Shown piece after piece: positions 9,664-19,197 of a stretch of 64,000 nucleotides of DNA; within the stretch, counting starts at the first letter, position 1; the number at the start of each line of letters is the position of its first letter. Origin of the DNA: Clostridia bacterium (GTDB taxonomy: Bacteria; Bacillota; Clostridia; Oscillospirales; SIG627); contig JAFXEX010000005.1 of the NCBI GenBank assembly GCA_017520825.1, positions 1 through 64,000 of the forward strand. The letters are read 5' to 3'. The notes beneath the pieces are model-generated. The model ran no database searches. It had not been told where the DNA came from and saw only the letters and a list, made by a program, of their open reading frames with translations. The translations under genes and the position numbers were made by a program.

Positions 9664-9692
9664 ATACTAACACAGTATTTTGCTTTTGTCAA
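9664..9692 (-). promoter_or_regulatory. promoter of the trpB T-box leader
   Basis: TTGACA (9692-9687), 17-bp spacer ending TGTGT, TAGTAT (9669-9664). It lies just after the stop codon region of the DUF554 gene. Confidence 0.8.
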
Positions 9693-9699
9693 GAATTTT

Positions 9700-10416
9700 C
9701 TAAAAAATCAGATTGTATACTATTGGAACGATTATCGCAGGGAGCATATTACCTACCTTAAACTTCTTACCGAAGGCGAGATTTATTCCTATAGCAAAAA
9801 TGAGAACTGAACCTATGTAGCTCATATCGGAAACCATTGAATCTGTAAGATAGGGCTCGATAAACTTTGCAAGAAGCGTTATACCACCCTGATATATAGC
9901 CATTGGTATTACGGCAAACATTGCGCCCACTCCCATGGTGGAGGTGAAAACGATACAGATAACGCCGTCAAGGATTGACTTGGCAAAGAGCGTTGTTGGG
10001 TCAGAGTTAAGACCGTCCTGCAAAGAGCCCATTATAGCCATTGCACCCACACAAACTACAAGCGTGTTTGTAACGAAGCCCTCTACAAAGTGAGTGTTCT
10101 TCCCTGCCTTAACCAAGCTTTTCAGTTTTTCTCCCATATTATCAAGTCTGTCCTCAATTCGCACAAGCTCACCCAGAAGAGAGCCTATTACAAGGGAAAA
10201 TATCATAAGCATCGTACCCTTGGTTGACAGTACGCCGTCCTTAAAGGTCAAAAGTCCACAAAGCGCTCCGGATGCACCTATGAACATCGTTGAGATGCCA
10301 AGCACCTTCATTATCATATCCTGCAGACTGTCTTTAAGTCCTTTTTTGATAAACAGCCCGACAAATCCACCTGCAAGAATTGCAAGTACGTTTACTATTG
10401 TTCCTAATCCCGTCAT
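9700..10416 (-). CDS. DUF554 family membrane protein
   Basis: A 238-residue integral membrane protein of the DUF554 (YdfK-like) family, with about seven hydrophobic segments, a GLGTIVNVLAILAGG start and a central basic loop. Molecular function is not established; the family is usually called a putative transporter. The start at 10416 is supported by AAAGGA 8 bases upstream, and an in-frame ATG at 10452 lies inside a hairpin and is less likely. It sits downstream of ileS on the same strand and may be co-transcribed with it. Confidence 0.85.
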   Translation of the reverse strand: MTGLGTIVNVLAILAGGFVGLFIKKGLKDSLQDMIMKVLGISTMFIGASGALCGLLTFKDGVLSTKGTMLMIFSLVIGSLLGELVRIEDRLDNMGEKLKSLVKAGKNTHFVEGFVTNTLVVCVGAMAIMGSLQDGLNSDPTTLFAKSILDGVICIVFTSTMGVGAMFAVIPMAIYQGGITLLAKFIEPYLTDSMVSDMSYIGSVLIFAIGINLAFGKKFKVGNMLPAIIVPIVYNLIF

Positions 10417-10431
10417 AATTTTCCTTTGATT

Positions 10432-10458
10432 AATGGGATGCCAAAAAGGCATCCCATT
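10432..10458. terminator. hairpin after ileS
   Basis: A perfect 11-bp stem (10432-10442 with 10448-10458) and 5-base A/T loop lies six bases past the ileS stop. The following minus-strand sequence is not T-rich, so it may be a weak terminator or an RNA-stabilising hairpin between ileS and the DUF554 gene. Confidence 0.5.
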
Positions 10459-10464
10459 AAAATA

Positions 10465-13400
10465 TTATCCTATTTTTTCAACACCGAGAGTTACCGTCTC
10501 GCCGTTGATATCCCATTCCTTTGTATAACCACCATGGCTGTCAACTGCAATGCCGTCGGCAAGAACGTCGGTGGAAATTTCCTCTTTATTCTTCAATACA
10601 AGGTCTGCTATCTTGTTATTTCCCGAAACGTATACCGTAATATGGTCCATAACGTCAAAGTCAGCTTCCTTACGCATGGTCTGAATCTTACTGATTACCT
10701 CTCTTACAAAGCCCTCCTCGATAAGCTCGGGAGTGAGAGTTGTATCAAGAACTACCGTAACCGACTTATAGGTAACGGCGTAGAAGCCGTCCTTCTGCTT
10801 GAGCTCGATGAGAAGGTCCTCTTCACCAAGCGCAACTGCATCTCCGTCAAAGGTAAGAGCGATAACGCCGTTCTTGTCAAGCTCAGCCTTAGCTTCGCTT
10901 CCGTCAACGTTTGCAAGATATTCTCTTATCTTATTAAGGTGCTTGCCGTACTTAGGACCTACGGTTTTAAGCTGAGGCTTGAAGGAGTATGAAATGTACT
11001 CGGAGGCGTCCTCAATAAATTCTACTGTCTTTACGTTAAGCTCCTCGGTAATTATCTCGTGATAAAGAGCATCGGGAACAAAATCCGACTTAACGTACAT
11101 CTTCGCAATGGGCTGACGGTTCTTGATAGCAGCACCGTTTCTCGCTGCACGTCCGTTTACAACGATGTCAAGAACTGTATTCATATTCGCCTCAAGGTCA
11201 GCGTCAATCATATCTGCATTAACCTCAGGGAATGAGCAAAGATGAACGCTCTCGGGCGCAGATGCATCTATGGTACATACAAGGTTGCGATAAATATCCT
11301 CTGCCATAAAGGGTATCATTGGTGCAGCTGCCTTTGCAACTGTAACAAGGGCCGTATAGAGGGTCATATAAGCGTTAATCTTATCCTGTCCCATACCCTG
11401 TACCCAATATCTCTCACGTGAACGGCGAACATACCAGTTACTCATTTCATCAACGAAGGAATCAAGCGCCTTTGCTGCCTCGGGTATCTTATAGCTTTCA
11501 AGGCAACGGTCAACCTCTCCTACCATTGTGTTAAGTCTGGAAAGAAGCCATTTATCCATAAGAGTAAGCTTGTCGTATTCAAGGGTATACTTCGTTGCGT
11601 CAAACTCGTCAATATTCGCATAAAGAACGAAGAACGCGTAGGTATTCCAAAGAGTACCCATAAACTTGCGTTGTCCCTCGATAACTGCTTTTCCGTGGAA
11701 TCTGTTAGGAAGCCATGGTGCTGAATTGGTATAGAAGTACCAACGGATAGCGTCTGCGCCGTAGGTCTGAAGCGCTTCAAAGGGGTCAACGGCATTTCCC
11801 TTGGACTTGGACATCTTCTGTCCGTTTTCGTCCTGAACGTGACCGAGAACGATTACGTTTTTATAGGGCGCTTTATTAAAAATAAGGGTTGAAATAGCAA
11901 GGAGTGAATAGAACCAGCCTCTTGTCTGGTCAACTGCCTCAGAGATAAAGTCTGCAGGGAACTGTGAATCAAAAAGCTCCTTGTTTTCAAAGGGATAGTG
12001 ATGCTGTGCAAAAGGCATTGCACCCGAGTCGAACCAACAGTCGATAACCTCGGGAACTCGCTTCATCTGCTTGCCACACTTCTCACACTTGATTGTAACG
12101 GCATCAACGAAGGGACGGTGAAGCTCCACGTTGTCGGGACAGTTGTCAGACATTGCTTTAAGCTCCTCAATAGAGCCGATAGCGTGCTGATGTCCACATT
12201 CGCAGGTCCATATATTAAGAGGAGTACCCCAATATCTGTTACGGCTGATAGCCCAATCCTGAACGTTTTCAAGCCAATCACCAAATCTTCCCTTTCCTAT
12301 GCTTTCGGGAATCCAGTTGATTGTGTTATTGTTTCTGATAAGGTCTTCCTTTACGTCGGTCATCTTAATATACCAGCTCTCACGAGCATAGTAAATAAGA
12401 GGTGTATCACAACGCCAGCAGAAGGGATAGCTATGCTCATAGTTAGGAGCGTCAAAGAGAAGTCCTCTTTCCTTAAGGTCCTTTAATATCTCTTTATCTG
12501 CGTCCTTACAGAACATTCCAGCAAAGGGAGTTTTATCGGTCATTTCGCCCTTGGCGTCTACTGTCTGCACGAAGGGAAGGTCGTATTTTCTTCCTACGTT
12601 GTAGTCGTCTTCACCGAAAGCAGGCGCAATGTGTACCACACCTGTACCGTCGGTAAGAGTAACGTATTTATCACATACCACGTAATACGCCTTTTTGTTG
12701 GGCTTTGTATCGTAGAGAGGCTCGTACTCCATTCCTTCAAGGTCGGTACCTATATACTTTTCAAGTATTGTGTACTCGGTCTTGATAACGGAGCCTACAA
12801 GCGCCTCAGCCATATAATATACTTCGCCCTCTGTTTCAAGCTTTACGTAGGTTTCTTCGGGATTTACGCAAAGAGCAACGTTTGAAGGGAGCGTCCAGGG
12901 GGTAGTTGTCCATGCGAGGATATATACGTTTTCCTCGCCCTTAACGCGAAACTTTGCAATAGCAGAGCGTTCCTTAACATCCTTGTAGCCCTGCGCTACC
13001 TCGTGGGATGAAAGAGGAGTACCACATCTGGGGCAATAAGGAACAATCTTGAAGCCCTGGTAAAGAAGTCCCTTTTCCCAGATTTGCTTCAACGCCCACC
13101 ATTCAGATTCAATAAAGCTGTTTTCATAGGTTACGTAGGGGTTATCCATATCAGCCCAGAAGCCGACGGTAGATGAGAAATCCTCCCACATTCCCTTATA
13201 TTTCCAAACGCTTTCCTTACATTTTGCAATAAAGGGCTCAAGTCCGTATTCTTCAATCTGCTCCTTTCCGTCAAGACCGAGAAGCTTTTCCACCTCAAGC
13301 TCAACGGGGAGTCCGTGTGTATCCCAACCTGCCTTACGGGGAACAAAGCTTCCCTTCATGGCACGGTAACGGGGAATCATATCCTTTATAACTCGTGTAA

Positions 13401-13578
13401 GAACGTGTCCAATATGCGGTTTTCCATTTGCTGTAGGAGGTCCGTCATAAAAAACATAGGGGCGTGACTTGTCAGCCGACTCCATGCTCTTTTCGAAAAT
13501 TTTGTTTTCCTTCCAAAACTTTTCGACATTCTTTTCCCTCTCGACGAAGTTCATATTCGTCGGAACTTTGTTATACAT
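10465..13578 (-). CDS. ileS: isoleucyl-tRNA synthetase, type 2-like
   Basis: A 1037-residue class I synthetase that charges tRNA-Ile. HIGH is at residues 55-58 in GPPTANGKPHIGHVL and KMSKS at 588-592; the CP1 editing domain is present (AWTTTPWTLPSNVAL). The long length and absence of the C-terminal zinc-binding cysteines found in E. coli-type IleRS fit the eukaryote-like type 2 form, which is commonly insensitive to mupirocin. The gene has its own promoter and no T-box, although two other genes here have one. Confidence 0.95.
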   Translation of the reverse strand: MYNKVPTNMNFVEREKNVEKFWKENKIFEKSMESADKSRPYVFYDGPPTANGKPHIGHVLTRVIKDMIPRYRAMKGSFVPRKAGWDTHGLPVELEVEKLLGLDGKEQIEEYGLEPFIAKCKESVWKYKGMWEDFSSTVGFWADMDNPYVTYENSFIESEWWALKQIWEKGLLYQGFKIVPYCPRCGTPLSSHEVAQGYKDVKERSAIAKFRVKGEENVYILAWTTTPWTLPSNVALCVNPEETYVKLETEGEVYYMAEALVGSVIKTEYTILEKYIGTDLEGMEYEPLYDTKPNKKAYYVVCDKYVTLTDGTGVVHIAPAFGEDDYNVGRKYDLPFVQTVDAKGEMTDKTPFAGMFCKDADKEILKDLKERGLLFDAPNYEHSYPFCWRCDTPLIYYARESWYIKMTDVKEDLIRNNNTINWIPESIGKGRFGDWLENVQDWAISRNRYWGTPLNIWTCECGHQHAIGSIEELKAMSDNCPDNVELHRPFVDAVTIKCEKCGKQMKRVPEVIDCWFDSGAMPFAQHHYPFENKELFDSQFPADFISEAVDQTRGWFYSLLAISTLIFNKAPYKNVIVLGHVQDENGQKMSKSKGNAVDPFEALQTYGADAIRWYFYTNSAPWLPNRFHGKAVIEGQRKFMGTLWNTYAFFVLYANIDEFDATKYTLEYDKLTLMDKWLLSRLNTMVGEVDRCLESYKIPEAAKALDSFVDEMSNWYVRRSRERYWVQGMGQDKINAYMTLYTALVTVAKAAAPMIPFMAEDIYRNLVCTIDASAPESVHLCSFPEVNADMIDADLEANMNTVLDIVVNGRAARNGAAIKNRQPIAKMYVKSDFVPDALYHEIITEELNVKTVEFIEDASEYISYSFKPQLKTVGPKYGKHLNKIREYLANVDGSEAKAELDKNGVIALTFDGDAVALGEEDLLIELKQKDGFYAVTYKSVTVVLDTTLTPELIEEGFVREVISKIQTMRKEADFDVMDHITVYVSGNNKIADLVLKNKEEISTDVLADGIAVDSHGGYTKEWDINGETVTLGVEKIG

Positions 13579-13637
13579 CTTATAAATCCTCCAAAAAGTA
13601 TGTTAAGGCGTTACGCCACTTTGTTTTCGTACCCCTC

Positions 13638-13666
13638 ATTGTATCACAAAAGTGGCTGTCTGTCAA
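13638..13666 (-). promoter_or_regulatory. promoter of ileS
   Basis: TTGACA (13666-13661), 17-bp spacer ending TGTGA, TACAAT (13643-13638), about 60 bases before the ileS start. Confidence 0.8.
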
Positions 13667-13680
13667 ATAAAAGTTACAAT

Positions 13681-14310
13681 TTATTCAGTTATTATTCCTA
13701 TTTTCCTTGCCAGAGCAATTTCCATAAGGTATTCCGTTCCGTCTATTACCACACTGTAAGCCATTTTGGAGTATTTATAGACGGGATAGGAAGAAACAAG
13801 CGATGATATTTCATCAAATTCTCCGTATATCTCCCCTGCGTATTCACCTTTTTTATATCCCAACTCCTGAGGTGACCTGCCGTAAAAAACATAGAAGGAA
13901 AAATCAACGGCGTCTTCCCCTGTGAGACGTTTTGCTTTCTCGGCGTATTTTCGGTCAATTCTGCCGTCTCTGTCAAGGTCATTTTCGGGAACGAAGAAAT
14001 ATTCCGTACATTCTTCAAAAAGCTTATTGAAGTCCTTGAGACCTTCATCTACGTAGTACGTATAGGCGTCATCTGATTTTACAAGTAAAACGGTTTCTTC
14101 TCCGTCGATTACGTACACATCACCGTCACGTACCTTACCTTGCTTTCTGCCCATTCCGTAATCGGTAAATCGATAAGAGCTTTCAATGGGGTAAAAGGTC
14201 CTGTCGTCCAAGGTAAGCGTACCGTCCTCCTGCAATTCAAAGTCCAGCCCATACGAACAGGACGTAAGAAGCAAGAGCAGGGACAAAACCGTAAATAATA
14301 CTTTTTTCAT
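13681..14310 (-). CDS. putative lipoprotein
   Basis: A 209-residue protein with a lipoprotein signal: a charged start, a leucine-rich core and lipobox LTSC, so the cysteine near residue 18 should be lipidated and the protein held on the outer face of the membrane. The middle contains DLDRDGRID, resembling a calcium-binding loop. No family was recognised. The start at 14310 has TTGGAG upstream. It follows the GH106-like gene by 15 bases and is probably the last gene of the cardiolipin synthase operon. Confidence 0.75.
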   Translation of the reverse strand: MKKVLFTVLSLLLLLTSCSYGLDFELQEDGTLTLDDRTFYPIESSYRFTDYGMGRKQGKVRDGDVYVIDGEETVLLVKSDDAYTYYVDEGLKDFNKLFEECTEYFFVPENDLDRDGRIDRKYAEKAKRLTGEDAVDFSFYVFYGRSPQELGYKKGEYAGEIYGEFDEISSLVSSYPVYKYSKMAYSVVIDGTEYLMEIALARKIGIITE

Positions 14311-14325
14311 ATATACTCCAATAAG

Positions 14326-17300
14326 TTAATCAATCTCGCTTATTATCGGCGTTTCCATAATACCGAGAGGTCTGAAATTGTATTCGTAGCTCCATTCATT
14401 ATCCTTTGAGCGCCATGCATCGGGACCTATCCAGGTAAGCTCTCGGTTAGTATTATGAACGTGTCCAAAGGAATTCTGTCGGTTACCGAACAAGGTAACG
14501 TCAAGAGTTGTATCCCCAGAGTTCACGCAAACGTCGGCAGTATAAGGTGGGTATATTATCCCTTTATCCGAGTTAATTGTAACCAAAGAGCCAACGTATC
14601 GGGGAATTACAACGTTAAGGTGGTCCGTGCTTGCTTGAACGGGGATATGATAAGTAACGTTTCCACCGTAAAAAGCAAAGCCCTGATCCGTCAGGTCCCC
14701 GAAGGAAATCACTTCGGGAAGAGCCTTCAGGCAGGTTTGCTGTCCTATAACCTCAACTGCAAAATCACCTAACAAATAGCACCATTCCGTATTGCACGCA
14801 ACTCCAAAGGGAAGAGTTAATTCTATAATATTATCACCCTTGTGAAGAGTTGGAATAGTAACCGTTTCCATAGATTTGTCAACGTACCAGCCGTCAGAAA
14901 CAGTGTTAATTCTCTCGCCGTTGACCTTTATTTCGCTTTCCGTCAGCCTTTCGGTTGCAAATCTTGCGCCGTTGATTTGAATATCACTTTTTACAACGAA
15001 TCGAAGCGCCAGCTTATGCCTGTCCGGAACCTTGCCCGTAACCCACGGCTGAGGTATATGTCCACCTCTTTTGGGCATACCAAGCCTATCGCAAAGAAGA
15101 CTGTCAAGTCGAAGAATTTCCTCTCTTGCCTCCCATTCTCCGTCGTCAAGCTTATACTCAGCCATATCAAGAAGGAGTACGTTTGGCTCAGAAAGAGTAT
15201 ATTTCACCCGGGAGGGAACTGGCAATGACGTCTTAATATTTTTAGTTGAAGGAGCAATAACGGATTCCTTCGCCTTCCCTTCGGTCAATTCAAGCAATAC
15301 GCTGTCGTATTCATACATTTTACGGGATATTACTGTATTGCCATTTTTATATTCACAAGGAATTTCAAGTATCTCACCGTTTAACGTATCAAGGAGACGC
15401 ACCTTATATTCACCTTTAATGATAATGTCAATATCATCACTCAGCGAAAGCTCCTTGTTGGTGGGGTCGACTGCCTGCGCAATAAAAAGCCATTTAACAT
15501 TGCCCTCTTGCTTTAACTGATGGCAATACCGATTGGTCTCCTCGCCGTTTGCGTAAAGCAAAGTTACGTTTCTATAAGGTGAAAGAGCCTCAACCATAGC
15601 ATCCCTCGTATATTCAACGTGAGTGCTTCTGTCAAACAGACTTCTTCCTCGCTGAGACGGCATAGCATCCTCATACTCGGGAGCAGTCCCCATAAAAATA
15701 AGCTTTCCACCCGAATTTTTGAACGCCTCAAGTCTGTCCAGCGTAGTTGAACGAAGGGTTTCACACTGAGGAACTATAATAACATCATAGGACATTTCAC
15801 CCACCTTGAAGCAGGACTCCCCTATTTCACAAAGGTCGGGAAGCATCGCCTCACAGACAAAGTCAAAATCAACGTTGCTCTTGACGAGCCAATCGGTAAG
15901 GCTTTGGAAATTTTCATCCTTTTCGTGCGCTATTACTCTGTTTTGATCTACGGGTCCCCAATAAAGCCAATAGCTTTCAATGGGATGAATAACGCCAACG
16001 TTTATAACGGGCTTACCACGTGTAAGCGCAGTATTCACCCTTGCAAAATGGTCTTCAACTCTTTTATATTCGGTATACCAAGGTGACTGGTAGCTTATAG
16101 ACGCAGGATAATCGCGCTTTGCCTCACCCTTCATTGACACCCATGCAAGATGTTGAGTGCGCAAGGTTACGCCCATTGCTGCCTGCCAATCTCCGTGGAG
16201 CTTGTGACCTCTGAAATCGAAATCCCATCCCGTTACACCGTAAAGCTCTGAAAGCATTGCTTCTTTACCCAACTGATGTACAACGGATTGACATTGCTTG
16301 GCAGTAGTAAATTCACGTCTGCAGCAAAGCATATCAATTCCGGGAATACCAAAGCCTCTGTAATTTCTCATAGCCTCGCTAATACAAAGAGTTTGGAAAA
16401 ACAGAGTGGACTCTGCCATAAGATGACCCGTCAGCGCAAGTCCGTGACCGTCGCACCATTTACCGCAATTCTGACCGAATGCCTCACTGAATCTGTCTGC
16501 AACGTGGTCGTGATAACGGTACCGTGTAACAGACGGACGATTTTCGGGCAAATTCCAGAAAAGCTCGGGAAGATGCTCTATAACGTCCTCTCCGTACCTT
16601 TCCTTATACGTATCGGCAAAGGTAGGAGTCCATGGGAGAGTTACGTCTGTTTTATCCAATGCAGAAGGAAGGCGTCCCTTAAAGGAAACCTGAGGCTCGT
16701 CGGTAAATATAGACGGAACAGTATTGCCAAAATCCTCTCCCACCACGTTTTTATACGCCTCGTAGGTGGTGTCGATAAATTTATCCATTGCGTCCTTGCT
16801 CATGGTATCTATGTAAGATTGATTGTTAAACCACGAGGTTTTGGGCGCATAATCCAGATAAACGTACCACTTTGTGCCCAAGGCTTCTGCATCGGGAGTA
16901 ATACGCTTATAGCTCTTCAGATATCCTTTTTCATCAAGCTCAACGTCAAAGACTGTAATAAGTGTTCCTTCCTCGGTTCTTTCGGTGGAGTTTTCTACAA
17001 ACAGAATTTTCTCTTCCGTTTTTTCGCTGTAAGGAACGGTTGTAAAACGAAGCATTCTCTGACGGCAATTATCGTCCTTTGTAACGATTCCACCTGCTGC
17101 ACCCGAAGGCCAACGGTCTTCATCGTAAAGATATGCAAGCAAGCCTTTTTCCTTTGCTTTATCGACGCAGGCTTTTACGTAGCCAAGAAACTCTTTCGAA
17201 AGGTACTCGGTTGCCATACCCGTACGCACGTGTATATGAAAGCCACCAAGTCCCATTTCGCCGAAAACATCAATTTGTCTTAACAGCTCATCAAGGTCAA

Positions 17301-17400
17301 GCTCGCAATTCCAAGCCCAGAACGGAGCTCCTCTGTATTCTGACGTTGGATTTTTAAACAGCTCAGGAGAAAACTTTGAACCATTCTTCTTATAAAGCAT
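14326..17400 (-). CDS. GH106-like glycoside hydrolase
   Basis: A protein of 1024 residues resembling the GH106 alpha-L-rhamnosidase-type family (PF17132), with the hallmark N-terminus YRGAPFWAWN, GGFHIHVRTGM and YLYDEDRWPSGAAGG. FTDEPQ and LSELYG supply acidic residues suitable for catalysis. Beta-rich C-terminal regions include a galactose-binding-like fold. No signal peptide is seen, so it probably acts in the cytoplasm on imported oligosaccharides. The ATG at 17400 is preferred because AAAGGGAA precedes it. It lies between cls and the lipoprotein gene on one transcript. The exact sugar is unknown. Confidence 0.8.
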   Translation of the reverse strand: MLYKKNGSKFSPELFKNPTSEYRGAPFWAWNCELDLDELLRQIDVFGEMGLGGFHIHVRTGMATEYLSKEFLGYVKACVDKAKEKGLLAYLYDEDRWPSGAAGGIVTKDDNCRQRMLRFTTVPYSEKTEEKILFVENSTERTEEGTLITVFDVELDEKGYLKSYKRITPDAEALGTKWYVYLDYAPKTSWFNNQSYIDTMSKDAMDKFIDTTYEAYKNVVGEDFGNTVPSIFTDEPQVSFKGRLPSALDKTDVTLPWTPTFADTYKERYGEDVIEHLPELFWNLPENRPSVTRYRYHDHVADRFSEAFGQNCGKWCDGHGLALTGHLMAESTLFFQTLCISEAMRNYRGFGIPGIDMLCCRREFTTAKQCQSVVHQLGKEAMLSELYGVTGWDFDFRGHKLHGDWQAAMGVTLRTQHLAWVSMKGEAKRDYPASISYQSPWYTEYKRVEDHFARVNTALTRGKPVINVGVIHPIESYWLYWGPVDQNRVIAHEKDENFQSLTDWLVKSNVDFDFVCEAMLPDLCEIGESCFKVGEMSYDVIIVPQCETLRSTTLDRLEAFKNSGGKLIFMGTAPEYEDAMPSQRGRSLFDRSTHVEYTRDAMVEALSPYRNVTLLYANGEETNRYCHQLKQEGNVKWLFIAQAVDPTNKELSLSDDIDIIIKGEYKVRLLDTLNGEILEIPCEYKNGNTVISRKMYEYDSVLLELTEGKAKESVIAPSTKNIKTSLPVPSRVKYTLSEPNVLLLDMAEYKLDDGEWEAREEILRLDSLLCDRLGMPKRGGHIPQPWVTGKVPDRHKLALRFVVKSDIQINGARFATERLTESEIKVNGERINTVSDGWYVDKSMETVTIPTLHKGDNIIELTLPFGVACNTEWCYLLGDFAVEVIGQQTCLKALPEVISFGDLTDQGFAFYGGNVTYHIPVQASTDHLNVVIPRYVGSLVTINSDKGIIYPPYTADVCVNSGDTTLDVTLFGNRQNSFGHVHNTNRELTWIGPDAWRSKDNEWSYEYNFRPLGIMETPIISEID

Positions 17401-17433
17401 ATTATTCCCTTTCATCAACTGACGTGATTTAAA

Positions 17434-19002
17434 CTACATAAGCGGTGCTATAATTTTCAGTAGCATTCCACGTATTTTTATACTAAGTTTTTCCCTTTTG
17501 ACAGTATCATATGTTACTTTGCGGCATTTGTCAAGAGTATAGGAGAAATCTTTTTCAATATCTTGAATACAAGGTGTATAAGCCATATAAACTGCACATT
17601 CAAAGTGGTGATACAGACTTCTGTAATCAAGATTTATAGTTCCCACCACTGCTTCTCTGTCATCAGCCACAAACACCTTTGCGTGTACGAAGCCTGGTGT
17701 ATACTCATATATTTTTACACCCGAATCAAGCAACGAACGGTAGTGAGTTTTAGCAAGTGCCCAGGCTCCCTTTTTGTCGGGAATTCCGGGAAGAATGAGA
17801 GATACATCAACTCCCCGTTCGGCAGCAAACTTTATGGCAGTTTCCATTTCGGCGTCAATTACAAGATAGGGTGACATAATATGCACGTAGTCGGTGGCAC
17901 GGTTGAGTATATCCATATAAACCCGTTCGCCCGTTTTGTCGTTATCTACGGGGCAATCAGCAAAGGGAATAACGTATCCGTCACCCACCTCCGAGGGTGA
18001 AAAGCTTGAAAGATAGGAATCGTAGCTTTGACGTTTTCCTTCAATCGCCCACATCTGTAAAAACATCAGAGTAAAGCTTTCTACGGCATCACCCTTAAGC
18101 ATTACTGCCGTATCCTTCCAGTGACCGTACTTTTGTTTTTCGTTTATATATTCGTCGGCAAGGTTTATGCCACCACAGAAAGCAATTTTTCCATCTATTA
18201 CGACTATCTTTCTGTGGTCACGGTAATTGTAGTGGGTTGATACGAATGGGGTAATCGGAGCAAACACCTTACAGTGTATGCCCAGCTTTTTCAATCTTTT
18301 GGGAAAGTCGTGAGGAAGCGTAGTAAATTCGCAGGTGCCGTCGTATATTACACGGACGTCAACTCCCTGCTTTACCTTGCGCTCAAGAACCTCAAGCACG
18401 TCGCCCCACATTCTGCCTTCATCTATAATAAAATATTCGAGAAAAATGAATTTTTCAGCTTTTTCAAGCTCTTCAAGCAAGGCTTTAAGCTTATCCTCGC
18501 CCGTAGGTAAATAAGTCACCTCCGTTTTATCGAAAACAGGGTAACAACCACTACGGGAGATATATTCTGCAAGACTTGCTATTCGTGGGTCTTTTTCTTT
18601 CAAGCTACGCAGTGTAGCAGGATTTTGCAGTATTTTGTTTTTATTCTCACGGGTAAGTGTATTAATCCTTCTTTTCAAAGCCCGATGTCCGAAATCGCTT
18701 TTCGTATAGACGAAAAGAAGGGAGCCGAAAACAGGAACTATGGCAATAAGAACAAGCCACGTAACCTTAGCGTTAGGACTCATCGGGCAGTTTATAATAT
18801 ATATCACTGCTGCAGAGGTGAGTATTATACTTCCTCCCCATACGTGTGGGAGAAGGCTTTCAAATTTATAAAACCCGAAAAAGAGCAGTCCGAACTGAAC
18901 GATCAGCATCAGGGCAATAATTCCCACTCGACTGAAAACAAGTCCTTTAATCCCGTTTTTACCTTGCTTTACAAGTGTTAAGGGTATTCTTTTTTGAGAC
19001 AT
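17434..19002 (-). CDS. cls: cardiolipin synthase
   Basis: A 522-residue membrane enzyme that joins two phosphatidylglycerols into cardiolipin. It has N-terminal transmembrane segments (within the first 70 residues or so) and two phospholipase-D HKD motifs: HRKIVVIDG followed by GGINLADEY, and HAKVFVADD followed by GTINLDYRS. Length and layout match bacterial ClsA-type enzymes. The start at 19002 has a strong GGAGG-type site. It is the first gene of a run with the GH106-like and lipoprotein genes. Confidence 0.92.
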   Translation of the reverse strand: MSQKRIPLTLVKQGKNGIKGLVFSRVGIIALMLIVQFGLLFFGFYKFESLLPHVWGGSIILTSAAVIYIINCPMSPNAKVTWLVLIAIVPVFGSLLFVYTKSDFGHRALKRRINTLTRENKNKILQNPATLRSLKEKDPRIASLAEYISRSGCYPVFDKTEVTYLPTGEDKLKALLEELEKAEKFIFLEYFIIDEGRMWGDVLEVLERKVKQGVDVRVIYDGTCEFTTLPHDFPKRLKKLGIHCKVFAPITPFVSTHYNYRDHRKIVVIDGKIAFCGGINLADEYINEKQKYGHWKDTAVMLKGDAVESFTLMFLQMWAIEGKRQSYDSYLSSFSPSEVGDGYVIPFADCPVDNDKTGERVYMDILNRATDYVHIMSPYLVIDAEMETAIKFAAERGVDVSLILPGIPDKKGAWALAKTHYRSLLDSGVKIYEYTPGFVHAKVFVADDREAVVGTINLDYRSLYHHFECAVYMAYTPCIQDIEKDFSYTLDKCRKVTYDTVKREKLSIKIRGMLLKIIAPLM

Positions 19003-19038
19003 TGATCCCCCTCCTCTCTCTTATATACTTATATTTAT

Positions 19039-19067
19039 ATGATAAAACATTTAATATACAAAGTCAA
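19039..19067 (-). promoter_or_regulatory. promoter of the cls operon
   Basis: TTGACT (19067-19062), 17-bp spacer, TATCAT (19044-19039), about 37 bases before the cls start and divergent from pyk. Confidence 0.75.
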
Positions 19068-19135
19068 GATTTTACGCTTGCTTGTTAACACTAAATTAAA
19101 TATTGTCATAATTATGTAAAAATTTGCAAAAACTA

Positions 19136-19164
19136 TGGAAAAATGCGATTGTTTGTGGTATTAT
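19136..19164 (+). promoter_or_regulatory. probable promoter of pyk
   Basis: A weak -35 TGGAAA (19136-19141), 17-bp spacer ending TGTGG, and TATTAT (19159-19164). The extended -10 element compensates for the poor -35. Confidence 0.5.
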
Positions 19165-19197
19165 ATTATGCATTCGTATGGAGATTGGAGAGAATTT

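Noticed and set aside
13579..13680. T-box leader for ileS
   Set aside because: The gap is only about 100 bases, is filled by a promoter and short leader, and lacks the T-box core sequence.
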